A stretch of 6,547 bases of DNA from assembly GCA_024691045.1 (NCBI GenBank), contig JAILOC010000017.1:1-6547 (forward strand), in the 5' to 3' direction. The notes beneath the pieces were generated by a model, which saw only the letters and a program-made list of their open reading frames with translations, made no database searches and had not been told where the DNA came from. The translations under genes were made by a program, and so were the position numbers. The number at the start of each line of letters is the position of its first letter. The first letter of the stretch is position 1. This stretch comes from Lachnospiraceae bacterium (GTDB lineage: Bacteria > Bacillota_A > Clostridia > Lachnospirales > Lachnospiraceae). Shown here one piece after another: positions 1 to 6,424 of the stretch.

Positions 1-1
1 A

Positions 2-1339
2 CTTATTAGCGCTGCAATGGCTGCCGCAGGCGGAACACTTGCCGATCAGTGGCTCGAGTTTTTCTACTGCGATTCAATGCCTAACGATGTGCTTCTTACC
101 AAGGGCCAGGTAAGGACCAACGGTGCGAGAAACAATAATACAAAGGGAAATGACAACATCATTTCCAACGGCTCCAAGATCGCCGTTAACGAAGGCCAGT
201 GCATGCTGATCGTTGATCAGGGTGCTGTCGTTGATTTCTGTGCTGAGCCCGGAGAATTCATTTATGATACTTCTTCCGAGCCTTCACTTTTCTACGGAAA
301 ACTCGGCCAGAACCTTCTCAATACTTTCAAGACCGTCGGACGCAGGATCGCCATGGGCGGTAACACCGGCAGGGATCAGAGAGTTTACTTCGTAAACACC
401 AAGGAGATCCTTCAGAACAAGTGGGGAACTCCCCAGACTGTTCCCTTCAAGATCGTTGATCCCGATCTTAACATGAAGCTTACCGTTAACATCAAGGCTA
501 ACGGCGAGTACTCCTTCAAGATCGTAGATCCCCTTCTTTTCTATAAGCATGTATCCGGCAACGTAACCGGCGATTACAGCAAAGAGAATCTTTCTTCCAT
601 CATGAAGAGTGAACTCGTAAGTGCTCTCCAGCCCGCATTCGCCAAGATCAGTGCACAGCGTATCGAGTATGATCAGCTTGTAGGTCATACCACCGAGCTC
701 TGCAACATCCTTAACGAAGAGCTTTCAAGCCAGTGGGGCGACCTTCGTGGTATCAATATCGCTTCAATCTCCATCAATTCCGTTAAGGCTAATGAGGAAG
801 ATGAGAAGAGACTTAAGGATGCTCAGGAGAGAGCAGTCTACAGAGATCCCAACATGGGCGCTGCTGCAATGGCTCTTTCAACCGCAAATGCTATGGAAGC
901 AGCTGCAAGCAACACCTCAACCGGCCCCATGATGGCATTCGCAGGAATGGGCATGGCAAACATGATGGGCGGACAGCAGGCAGCTAATATGTATCAGATG
1001 GGACAGGCGCAGACAATGTATCAGCAGCCCGCAGGCGGATTCGTCGCAGGCGCTGCAGCTCCCGTCAATGGATGGACCTGCTCATGCGGAACCGCAGGCA
1101 ACACCGGAAGATTCTGCACAGGCTGCGGTGCACAGAAGCCTTCTGATGCAGGATGGACCTGTTCATGCGGAACCGTAAACCAGGGTAACTTCTGCAGCGG
1201 ATGCGGAGCTAAGAGACCTGCAGGCGCACCTTTATACAAGTGCGACAAGTGCGGCTTCGAGCCCGAGGATCCCGCTAATCCTCCCAAGTTCTGCCCTCAG
1301 TGCGGAGACCCCTTCAATGAGGCAGACATCAAGCTGTAA
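2..1339 (+). CDS. SPFH/band-7 domain protein with three C-terminal zinc ribbons (YdjI-like), 5' partial
   Basis: The protein resembles the YdjI-like SPFH family of Bacillota, often annotated 'virion core protein' although it is not viral. In Bacillus subtilis, YdjI works with PspA and membrane partners at the cell envelope; a similar scaffold role here is inferred. Numbering from the ATG at 17: N-terminal ADQWLEFFYCDSMPNDVL signature at 9-26, SPFH domain about 30-260, a Met/Ala/Gly-rich low-complexity linker about 279-345, then zinc ribbons with C355/C357/C367/C370, C382/C384/C393/C396 and C409/C412/C426/C429. There is no membrane segment, so it is probably cytosolic and membrane-peripheral. 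The frame is open upstream to the window edge (codons read L-I-S-A-A before M), and family members usually begin a few residues before this point, so the ATG at 17 is probably internal and the true start lies just outside. The stop is TAA, followed by a strong terminator. Ile codons are 17 ATC, 2 ATT and no ATA, which suggests high expression. Confidence 0.9.
   Translation, partial: LISAAMAAAGGTLADQWLEFFYCDSMPNDVLLTKGQVRTNGARNNNTKGNDNIISNGSKIAVNEGQCMLIVDQGAVVDFCAEPGEFIYDTSSEPSLFYGKLGQNLLNTFKTVGRRIAMGGNTGRDQRVYFVNTKEILQNKWGTPQTVPFKIVDPDLNMKLTVNIKANGEYSFKIVDPLLFYKHVSGNVTGDYSKENLSSIMKSELVSALQPAFAKISAQRIEYDQLVGHTTELCNILNEELSSQWGDLRGINIASISINSVKANEEDEKRLKDAQERAVYRDPNMGAAAMALSTANAMEAAASNTSTGPMMAFAGMGMANMMGGQQAANMYQMGQAQTMYQQPAGGFVAGAAAPVNGWTCSCGTAGNTGRFCTGCGAQKPSDAGWTCSCGTVNQGNFCSGCGAKRPAGAPLYKCDKCGFEPEDPANPPKFCPQCGDPFNEADIKL
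1070..1219 (+). repeat. Tandem zinc-ribbon duplication inside the SPFH gene
   Basis: Two copies of a short zinc ribbon lie 81 bases (27 codons) apart. Each starts with WTCSCGT and ends with FCxGCGAxxP. The first 25 bases of each copy (1070-1094 and 1151-1175) differ at a single position, a silent C/T in the Ser codon. The spacing between the Cys pairs differs by one residue (9 versus 8). This looks like an internal duplication; the third ribbon (from about 1241) is of a different type and is not part of it. Confidence 0.8.
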
Positions 1340-1355
1340 TACGAACGTTTAGATT

Positions 1356-1388
1356 AAAGCCCGTCTCCGAAATGGGGACGGGCTTTTT
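1356..1388 (+). terminator. Intrinsic terminator of the SPFH gene
   Basis: A 13-bp stem (1356-1368 with 1374-1386, one U-G wobble, otherwise perfect) closes a 5-base GAAAT loop. The core is GCCCGTC/GACGGGC, and the 3' arm runs into five T residues (1384-1388). It begins 16 bases after the SPFH stop codon and ends just before the ribosome binding site of the next gene, so it should separate the two transcripts, at least in part. The A-rich 5' foot could allow some function in the other direction, but there is no convergent gene. Confidence 0.9.
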
Positions 1389-1395
1389 GAAAGGA
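1389..1395 (+). promoter_or_regulatory. Ribosome binding site for the Tim44-like gene
   Basis: GAAAGGA sits 5 bases upstream of the ATG at 1401 and directly abuts the T tract of the preceding terminator. No convincing promoter is visible in the 61-base gap, so this gene may depend on terminator read-through or on a promoter within the terminator region that I cannot recognise. Confidence 0.65.
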
Positions 1396-1400
1396 CAGCC

Positions 1401-2168
1401 ATGGCTACTTTTTCTCTCATAATGTCAACAGTATTTCTGTTTCTTCTCCTTGCAGTGACCGTCACAGGTCTTGTGATCTTTTTCCATGTAAGGAAGAAGG
1501 CACGTGAGATCTCCAGGTCGGTTTTCGGAGACGAGGATATCATATCCAATCTCAAGAGGACGGAACAGGAGTACATGCAGACTCCCAAATCCGTTTCGGA
1601 CGGCCGTTCCATCTATACACCCAAGCTCGCGAAGGATTTCCCGGAGTTTAATGTTGACGAGATGAAGGCAAGAGCCGAGAACTGTCTGAAGGAATACTTA
1701 AGAGCGATCGATGAGCGTGAGCTTTCACTTTTTACCGACGGAAATGAGGAACTGAAGGAAGCTCTCTATCTGAGACTCAATGACTTGAACCTTCGTGAGA
1801 TCAAAGAGCATTTCGAAGGCATCAAGGTGCACAATACCGTTCTAAATACATATAACCGTTACGGCGGAAGATGCGTTGTCAGGTTCCAGTGCGCGCTCCA
1901 GTACAAATTCTGGGCGGAGCAGGATGGCAAGGTCATCAGGGGAAGCAGGGATTCCATAACCCAGAGCAGATACAATATCGACTGCTGTTACATCCAGGAT
2001 GCTGACAAGGTCGATGATATCAGGGCTGCGGGTCATGCCCTTAACTGCCCCAACTGCGGAGGTGCGATAACAACACTCGGGAATAAGACCTGCCCTTATT
2101 GCGGCGCGTCGATAACCGAGTTCAATATAAAAGTCTGGCAGTTCTGTGCCATTAAGGAGATAGGCTGA
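1401..2168 (+). CDS. Membrane-anchored Tim44-like domain protein with C-terminal zinc ribbon
   Basis: This 255-residue protein has one hydrophobic segment at about residues 5-29, followed by a basic stretch (RKKAR, 31-35) that predicts an N-out, C-in anchor with the bulk in the cytoplasm. A linker at about 40-75 contains TPKSVSDGRSIY. Residues about 78-205 resemble the Tim44-like fold found in many clostridial proteins, opening with DFPEFNVDEMKARAENCL. A zinc ribbon follows: C216-P-N-C219 and C231-P-Y-C234. The biochemical role of this bacterial family is not established; mitochondrial Tim44 is an import-motor scaffold, and that function should not be transferred. Upstream is another zinc-ribbon protein, the SPFH gene, beyond a terminator. 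Downstream, its TGA stop shares one base with the ATG of pcrA, which suggests translational coupling. The start is supported by GAAAGGA 5 bases upstream. The domain call comes from recognising the sequence pattern and is good but not certain. Confidence 0.78.
   Translation: MATFSLIMSTVFLFLLLAVTVTGLVIFFHVRKKAREISRSVFGDEDIISNLKRTEQEYMQTPKSVSDGRSIYTPKLAKDFPEFNVDEMKARAENCLKEYLRAIDERELSLFTDGNEELKEALYLRLNDLNLREIKEHFEGIKVHNTVLNTYNRYGGRCVVRFQCALQYKFWAEQDGKVIRGSRDSITQSRYNIDCCYIQDADKVDDIRAAGHALNCPNCGGAITTLGNKTCPYCGASITEFNIKVWQFCAIKEIG
2154..2159 (+). promoter_or_regulatory. Ribosome binding site for pcrA
   Basis: AAGGAG lies inside the last codons of the Tim44-like gene, 8 bases before the ATG at 2168. 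A second in-frame ATG at 2174 (residue 3) would be 14 bases away, so the spacing favours 2168. Confidence 0.8.
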
Positions 2169-4489
2169 TGGGAATGTTCGATGGCCTTAATCCCAGGCAG
2201 GAGGAAGCTGTCCGCGCGGCGGACGGTCCGCTTCTGATACTTGCGGGAGCGGGTTCCGGCAAGACCAGGACGCTTACCTACAGGATCGCCTATCTGATAG
2301 CCGAAAAGCATATCAATCCAATGAACATACTTGCCGTCACCTTCACCAATAAGGCGGCGGGAGAAATGAAGGAAAGGGTTGCGGCGCTCGTCGGTCCCGA
2401 TGCGGACCGCATGTGGGTCTCCACCTTTCATTCCGCATGCATGAGGATCTTGAGATCCAATATCTCGCTTCTGGGATATGACGACAGGTTCACCGTTTAC
2501 GATACCGATGATCAGAAGACGGTCATGAAGAATGTCTGCAAACGTCTGAACATCGATACCAAGAGATACAAGGAAAGAACCATACTTTCGGAGATCTCGT
2601 CCGCCAAGAATGAGCTGATGGATGAGAGCGGGTATGAAAAGTATGTGCTCAATGATTTTTCCAAGACCGTGTTTGCGAGGGCTTACAGGGAGTATCAGGA
2701 AACTCTCCGCAAGAATAATGCCGTCGATTTCGACGACATCATAATGCTCACTGTAAGGCTCTTTGACGAATTCCCTGATGTTCTCGAAAGATACAGGGAG
2801 AGATTCAGATACATCCTTGTCGATGAGTACCAGGATACAAATACCGCACAGTTTGAACTGATAAGGCTGCTTGCGGACAAGTACAAAAACCTCTGCGTGG
2901 TAGGTGATGACGATCAGTCAATTTACCGTTTCAGGGGAGCCAATATCAGGAATATCCTTGATTTTGAGGAGCATTATCCCGAGGCGACAGTCATTAAGCT
3001 AGAGCAGAATTACCGTTCCACGCAGTACATCCTCGATGCAGCCAATTCCGTGATAGCCAATAACCGCGGCAGGAAGGAAAAAAAGCTCTGGACGGAAGCG
3101 GGAGAGGGTAAGAAACCGGTATTTACACAGTTCGATACCGCATTTGAAGAAGCTGAATACATCGTGTCCGATATCAGGCACAGAAAAAAGATGGGAACAT
3201 ACGGCTACGGAAGCTGCGCCGTTCTCTACAGGACCAACGCCCAGGCCAGAATAATAGAGGAACGTCTCATAATGGCAGGCATTCCGTACAATGTAGTGGG
3301 CGGAGTGAACTTCTATTCAAGAGCCGAGATCAAGGACATCATCGCATACCTGAAGGTTATAGATTCCGGAATTGACGATCTGTCGGTAAGAAGGATCGTA
3401 AACGTTCCCAAAAGATCCATAGGAAATGCGACACTTGAGAAGATTCAGGATTACGCCGACGCCAGGGATATCCCGCTTTATACCGCAATGTGTGAAGCCG
3501 GTGATGTACCCGGTCTCGGAAAGGCCGCATCCAAGATCAGGGTCTTTACCGATATGATCGGAGTATTCAGGGCATACAGGGATAATGCTTCTATCGCCGA
3601 ACTGATCAACAAGATCATAGAGATGACCGATTACGAGGAGTACCTCAAGGATCTTGATGAAGAGAAGGCGGAGGACAAGATAGGAAACGTTAACGAGCTT
3701 GTGAGCAAGGCGGTAGCCTTTTGTGACAGCAGGCCGGATGCTTCGCTTTCGGATTTCCTTGAAGAGGTGGCTCTCGTAAGTGACCTCGATTCCGCAGACC
3801 TTACGGAGGAAAGGGTACTTCTCATGACCCTGCATTCGGCAAAGGGACTTGAATTTCCCGTTGTGTATCTTGCCGGTATGGAGGACGGTCTGTTCCCCGG
3901 ATATATGTCGATATCGTCGGGCGACGAGGAAGATATCGAGGAGGAGAGACGTCTTGCCTATGTGGGAATGACAAGAGCCGAGAAGGAGCTTATCATGACC
4001 TGCGCCAAGGCGAGGATGCTCAGGGGCGAGACACAGTTCAATCCCGTCAGCAGATTCGTGACCGAGATCCCTTCCGAATATCTCGAAGGCTATGTTCCCG
4101 GTAAAAAGAAAAAGCGCTGCGATGACTATGCTTATGACGATGACCGAAGTTCCGGAAGTTACGGACGCTATTCTTCATCCCGCGGAGGTTCATCATACGA
4201 AACAGCGGAACCGTCCCGCCGTTTTTCCGAGCCCGTAAAGCCTGTGAAGTCACTTTTCGCAGGCACATCATCGCTCGAAGCACTCGGAGTAAAGAAGGGA
4301 ATGGGCAGTGCCGCTCAGATCACCGAGCCCGATTACGGTGTGGGAGACAGGGTCAGGCATTTTAAGTTCGGAGCCGGCACCGTGACCGCACTTGTCAAAG
4401 AGCCGAGGGATTACAAAGTAAGCGTTGATTTCGACGCACACGGCCCGAAGGTTATGTATGCATCCTTTGCAAAATTGGTAAGGGAATGA
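2168..4489 (+). CDS. pcrA: ATP-dependent 3'-5' DNA helicase PcrA (UvrD/Rep family)
   Basis: PcrA is a superfamily 1A helicase that unwinds DNA in nucleotide excision repair, removes RecA filaments and RNA polymerase obstacles, and supports plasmid replication in Gram-positive bacteria. All motifs are present and intact: Q motif LNPRQEEAV (7-15), Walker A AGAGSGKT (26-33), Ia VTFTNKAAGEM (57-67), motif II VDEYQDTN (218-225), motif III VVGDDDQSIYRFRGA (244-258), motif IV with NYRST (281-285), motif V LMTLHSAKGLEF (552-563) and motif VI EEERRLAYVGMTRAE (591-605). A low-complexity Ser/Tyr/Arg linker (about 645-690, starting KKKKR) leads to the Tudor-like tail GDRVRHFKFGAGTV (726-739), which in PcrA contacts RNA polymerase. 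The length of 773 residues is slightly above the usual 720-750, mainly because of the linker. It overlaps the upstream Tim44-like gene by one base (TGATG) and is probably co-transcribed and coupled with it. Confidence 0.97.
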   Translation: MGMFDGLNPRQEEAVRAADGPLLILAGAGSGKTRTLTYRIAYLIAEKHINPMNILAVTFTNKAAGEMKERVAALVGPDADRMWVSTFHSACMRILRSNISLLGYDDRFTVYDTDDQKTVMKNVCKRLNIDTKRYKERTILSEISSAKNELMDESGYEKYVLNDFSKTVFARAYREYQETLRKNNAVDFDDIIMLTVRLFDEFPDVLERYRERFRYILVDEYQDTNTAQFELIRLLADKYKNLCVVGDDDQSIYRFRGANIRNILDFEEHYPEATVIKLEQNYRSTQYILDAANSVIANNRGRKEKKLWTEAGEGKKPVFTQFDTAFEEAEYIVSDIRHRKKMGTYGYGSCAVLYRTNAQARIIEERLIMAGIPYNVVGGVNFYSRAEIKDIIAYLKVIDSGIDDLSVRRIVNVPKRSIGNATLEKIQDYADARDIPLYTAMCEAGDVPGLGKAASKIRVFTDMIGVFRAYRDNASIAELINKIIEMTDYEEYLKDLDEEKAEDKIGNVNELVSKAVAFCDSRPDASLSDFLEEVALVSDLDSADLTEERVLLMTLHSAKGLEFPVVYLAGMEDGLFPGYMSISSGDEEDIEEERRLAYVGMTRAEKELIMTCAKARMLRGETQFNPVSRFVTEIPSEYLEGYVPGKKKKRCDDYAYDDDRSSGSYGRYSSSRGGSSYETAEPSRRFSEPVKPVKSLFAGTSSLEALGVKKGMGSAAQITEPDYGVGDRVRHFKFGAGTVTALVKEPRDYKVSVDFDAHGPKVMYASFAKLVRE

Positions 4490-4495
4490 TATAAT
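4467..4495 (+). promoter_or_regulatory. Candidate sigma-A promoter for the acidic-tail protein / rlmD unit
   Basis: TTGCAA (4467-4472; 4 of 6 matches to TTGACA) and a perfect TATAAT (4490-4495) are separated by 17 bases, the optimal spacing. The -35 lies in the last codons of pcrA and the -10 begins immediately after its stop. Transcription would start near 4502, giving a leader of about 60 bases before the ATG at 4562. This would allow the downstream genes to be expressed independently of pcrA. It is a pattern match only; AT-rich gaps produce such matches by chance. Confidence 0.55.
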
Positions 4496-4537
4496 TAATT
4501 GGTTATTTAGGGACTTTTTTTGAAGATTTTTTTCAAT

Positions 4538-4551
4538 TTTCTTATAAGAAA
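4538..4551 (+). repeat. 14-bp perfect palindrome next to a ribosome binding site
   Basis: TTTCTTATAAGAAA is its own reverse complement, centred between 4544 and 4545. It lies in the predicted leader of the 115-residue protein, and its right edge runs into the AAAGGCGG ribosome binding site. As RNA it could form only a short AU-rich hairpin with a tight loop; as DNA it could be an operator. It may also be chance in an AT-rich leader. Confidence 0.5.
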
Positions 4552-4556
4552 GGCGG
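4549..4556 (+). promoter_or_regulatory. Ribosome binding site deciding the start of the acidic-tail protein
   Basis: AAAGGCGG ends 5 bases before the ATG at 4562 and supports that start. A longer reading from a TTG at 4520 would add 14 residues encoded by the T-rich leader and has no ribosome binding site at a useful distance, so it is unlikely. Confidence 0.6.
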
Positions 4557-4561
4557 TTCAT

Positions 4562-4909
4562 ATGAGTTGTAAGAATTGCAAGAAGGTAAACCTTAAGAAC
4601 AAGATCCCTTTCGATCTTGAGCAGATCAAGGATTTCGGCGGATCACAGGCTGCAAGAGTTGCAGAGCTTGCTGCGGCAGCCGGAATAGGCAATCTTATCT
4701 CCAAGCCTGCGGATGACAAAGAGGATGAGAAGAAGTCCCGTGCAGGACTTATTATCCTTGCGATCATCGGAATCGTTGCGGTCGGATGCGTTGTAGGATA
4801 CCTTGTATATCGCCATTTCAGCCCCGATTACCTCGAGGACTTCGATGATGAATTCGAAGACGATGAGTTCGAGGATGAGGATTTCTTCGCTGACGAAGCA
4901 GACAGCTGA
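4562..4909 (+). CDS. Small single-pass membrane protein with acidic C-terminal tail, unrecognised
   Basis: I do not recognise this 115-residue protein. In order it shows: an N-terminal MSCKNCKK with one CxxC pair (C3, C6); a basic, then amphipathic and Ala-rich stretch (about 7-47, including ARVAELAAAAGIGNLI) that probably forms a helix; a charged linker DDKEDEKKSR (51-60); a hydrophobic segment of about 61-83; then a juxtamembrane YRHFSPDY and an extremely acidic tail in which 17 of the last 27 residues are Asp or Glu, punctuated by Phe (EDDEFEDEDFF). There is no signal peptidase site. Arg/Lys before and Arg after the membrane segment leave the orientation ambiguous. It is not a truncated gene: it has a clean start, ribosome binding site and stop. 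It lies 72 bases after pcrA, behind a candidate promoter, and only 2 bases before rlmD, so it is likely co-transcribed with rlmD. Acidic tails of this kind can bind cations or basic partners, but no function can be assigned. Confidence 0.8.
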   Translation: MSCKNCKKVNLKNKIPFDLEQIKDFGGSQAARVAELAAAAGIGNLISKPADDKEDEKKSRAGLIILAIIGIVAVGCVVGYLVYRHFSPDYLEDFDDEFEDDEFEDEDFFADEADS

Positions 4910-4911
4910 TC

Positions 4912-6402
4912 ATGAAGAGAGGCCAGATAGTCGAAGGCTTAGTAGAGGAATGTGATTACCCCTGCAGAGCACGTGTAAGGTGCGATGAGGGTGTTGTTGT
5001 AGTTAAAAATGCTCTTCCCGGACAGAGGGTTTCCGTCCGTATCGGAAGAAGCCACGCGGACAGAGCTGAAGGCACTCTTATTGAAGTGCTTGAAAAAAGT
5101 GATATTGAAACCGGTAAGATATGCGCAAACTTCGGAAAATGCGGAGGCTGCGCATATCTTTCTATGTCCGGAGATTCCGAGGCCGAGCTTAAATGCGAAC
5201 AGGTAAAGAAGCTCTTTAACGCACGCGTTGCGCAAAGCTATGAAAAGTACGGATATTCCCCGGAGTTTGGCGGCATCGGCAAATCCCCCGTAATGTACGG
5301 ATACAGAAACAAGATGGAGTTTTCCTTCGGCAACGAAAGGCTTGGGGGAGAGCTCAACATAGGTCTTCACAAAAGAGGAGCGTTCCATGACATCCTCGAT
5401 GTGTGTGACTGCCTCATAGTCGATGAGGATTACAGGAAGATCCTTACATTTACACGGGACTATTTCAGAAATAACGAAACTCCCTTTTACCACAAGAAGG
5501 ACCACACCGGATACTTAAGAAATCTCGTGGTAAGAAAAGCAGCTCACACGGGTGAGATACTGATCTGTCCCGTTACGGCTTCAGATGATGCGACGGGCAC
5601 CGATCACACAGATCTCTTACAACGCTATACCGACGGACTTACGTCATTATCACTTGATGGGGAGATCTGCGGTATTGTTCAGATAGTGAACGACTGCATA
5701 TCCGATGCGATAATCGCAGATGATGTAAAGCTTCTGTACGGAAGGGACTATATAAACGAAACGCTCCTTGACCTTAAGTTTAAGATCGGTCCGTTTTCTT
5801 TTTTCCAGACAAATACCCACAGTGCTGAGGTGCTGTATTCGATGGTCAGGGACTATGTTGCGGGATGCGACGGCGGAGTTAAGGGAAAAACAGTCTATGA
5901 CCTGTATTCGGGAACCGGCACGATAGCGCAGATCGCCGCAAGGGATGCAGATAAGGTGTACGGCGTCGAGATAATCCCCGAAGCTGTTGAGGCAGCAAGG
6001 GCAAGCGCCTCCGAAAACGGAATAGAAAACTGCGAATTCATCTGCGGAGATGTGCTTAAGGTCTTAGATGACCTTGCCGAAAAGCCGGACATCATCATCC
6101 TGGATCCTCCAAGGGACGGAATTCATCCCAAGGCACTTCCGAAGATAATCTCATACGGTGTCGAAAACATAATCTATATATCCTGCAAGCCCACATCCCT
6201 GGAAAGAGACCTCGGAACATTCCTTGATGCGGGATACAGAATAGAGCGCTACGCATGCGTGGACCAGTTCCCCTGGACAAAAGAGGTTGAGACTGTAGTA
6301 CTTTTGGACAACAAATTTGCTAAGGCAAAGGATTTTGTTCAGATTGGGATAGATGCCGAAGACTATTACAGAATCAAAGATGCACAAAAGGAATCACGGT
6401 AA
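4912..6402 (+). CDS. rlmD: 23S rRNA (uracil-C5)-methyltransferase RlmD/RlmCD type (TrmA/RumA family)
   Basis: The enzyme transfers a methyl group from S-adenosylmethionine to C5 of a uracil in 23S rRNA (U1939 in E. coli numbering; the Bacillus RlmCD enzyme also modifies U747). Seen in order: an N-terminal TRAM domain (about 1-60, GQIVEGLVEECDY onward), a [4Fe-4S] ligand set C71/C77/C80 in CANFGKCGGC with C165 or C167 as the likely fourth, FFQTN (297-301), SAM motif DLYSGTGTIAQ (330-340), acidic GVEIIPEAVEAA (351-362), DPPRDG (399-404 region), nucleophile C425 in ISCKPTSLERDL, and the base E460 in FPWTKEVETVVLL. The usual Asn after the nucleophile is Lys here, a variant I associate with clostridial homologues. 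A tail of about 30 residues (AKDFVQIGIDAEDYYRIKD) follows the catalytic core, making the protein longer than E. coli RlmD. It starts 2 bases after the upstream stop with no clear ribosome binding site, so translation is probably coupled. Which uracil it modifies cannot be read from the sequence. Confidence 0.9.
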   Translation: MKRGQIVEGLVEECDYPCRARVRCDEGVVVVKNALPGQRVSVRIGRSHADRAEGTLIEVLEKSDIETGKICANFGKCGGCAYLSMSGDSEAELKCEQVKKLFNARVAQSYEKYGYSPEFGGIGKSPVMYGYRNKMEFSFGNERLGGELNIGLHKRGAFHDILDVCDCLIVDEDYRKILTFTRDYFRNNETPFYHKKDHTGYLRNLVVRKAAHTGEILICPVTASDDATGTDHTDLLQRYTDGLTSLSLDGEICGIVQIVNDCISDAIIADDVKLLYGRDYINETLLDLKFKIGPFSFFQTNTHSAEVLYSMVRDYVAGCDGGVKGKTVYDLYSGTGTIAQIAARDADKVYGVEIIPEAVEAARASASENGIENCEFICGDVLKVLDDLAEKPDIIILDPPRDGIHPKALPKIISYGVENIIYISCKPTSLERDLGTFLDAGYRIERYACVDQFPWTKEVETVVLLDNKFAKAKDFVQIGIDAEDYYRIKDAQKESR

Positions 6403-6412
6403 GGGCAAGAAT

Positions 6413-6418
6413 AAGGGA
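6413..6418 (+). promoter_or_regulatory. Ribosome binding site for the GNAT gene
   Basis: AAGGGA lies 6 bases before the ATG at 6425 and favours this start. An in-frame ATG at 6380 inside rlmD would add 15 basic, low-complexity residues (MHKRNHGKGKNKGNE) and has no comparable site upstream. The ATG at 6420 hits a stop after three codons. Confidence 0.6.
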
Positions 6419-6424
6419 AATGAA

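Noticed and set aside
284..688. 134-codon open frame on the minus strand inside the SPFH gene
   Set aside because: It is antisense to a conserved domain and the sense strand has strong codon bias, which produces such open frames.
3317..3835. 172-codon open frame on the minus strand inside pcrA
   Set aside because: It lies fully antisense to the conserved helicase 2A/2B region, has no recognisable domain and no ribosome binding site I can see; it is a shadow of pcrA codon composition.
2168..4489. Helicase as part of an antiphage or other novel system
   Set aside because: It has the complete PcrA motif set and the PcrA-type Tudor tail, and no nuclease or defence partner lies next to it; a housekeeping role explains it.
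4515..4536. T-rich stretch after pcrA as an intrinsic terminator
   Set aside because: The T runs are not preceded by a GC-rich stem; the only inverted repeat (TTGAA/TTCAA) is short and AT-rich.
4520..4561. TTG start giving a 129-residue version of the acidic-tail protein
   Set aside because: The extra 14 residues are encoded by the T-rich leader, there is no ribosome binding site before the TTG, and the ATG at 4562 has one 5 bases upstream.
4939..5505. 188-codon open frame on the minus strand inside rlmD
   Set aside because: It is fully antisense to the TRAM and Fe-S region of rlmD, with no recognisable motifs. It reflects codon bias of the true gene.
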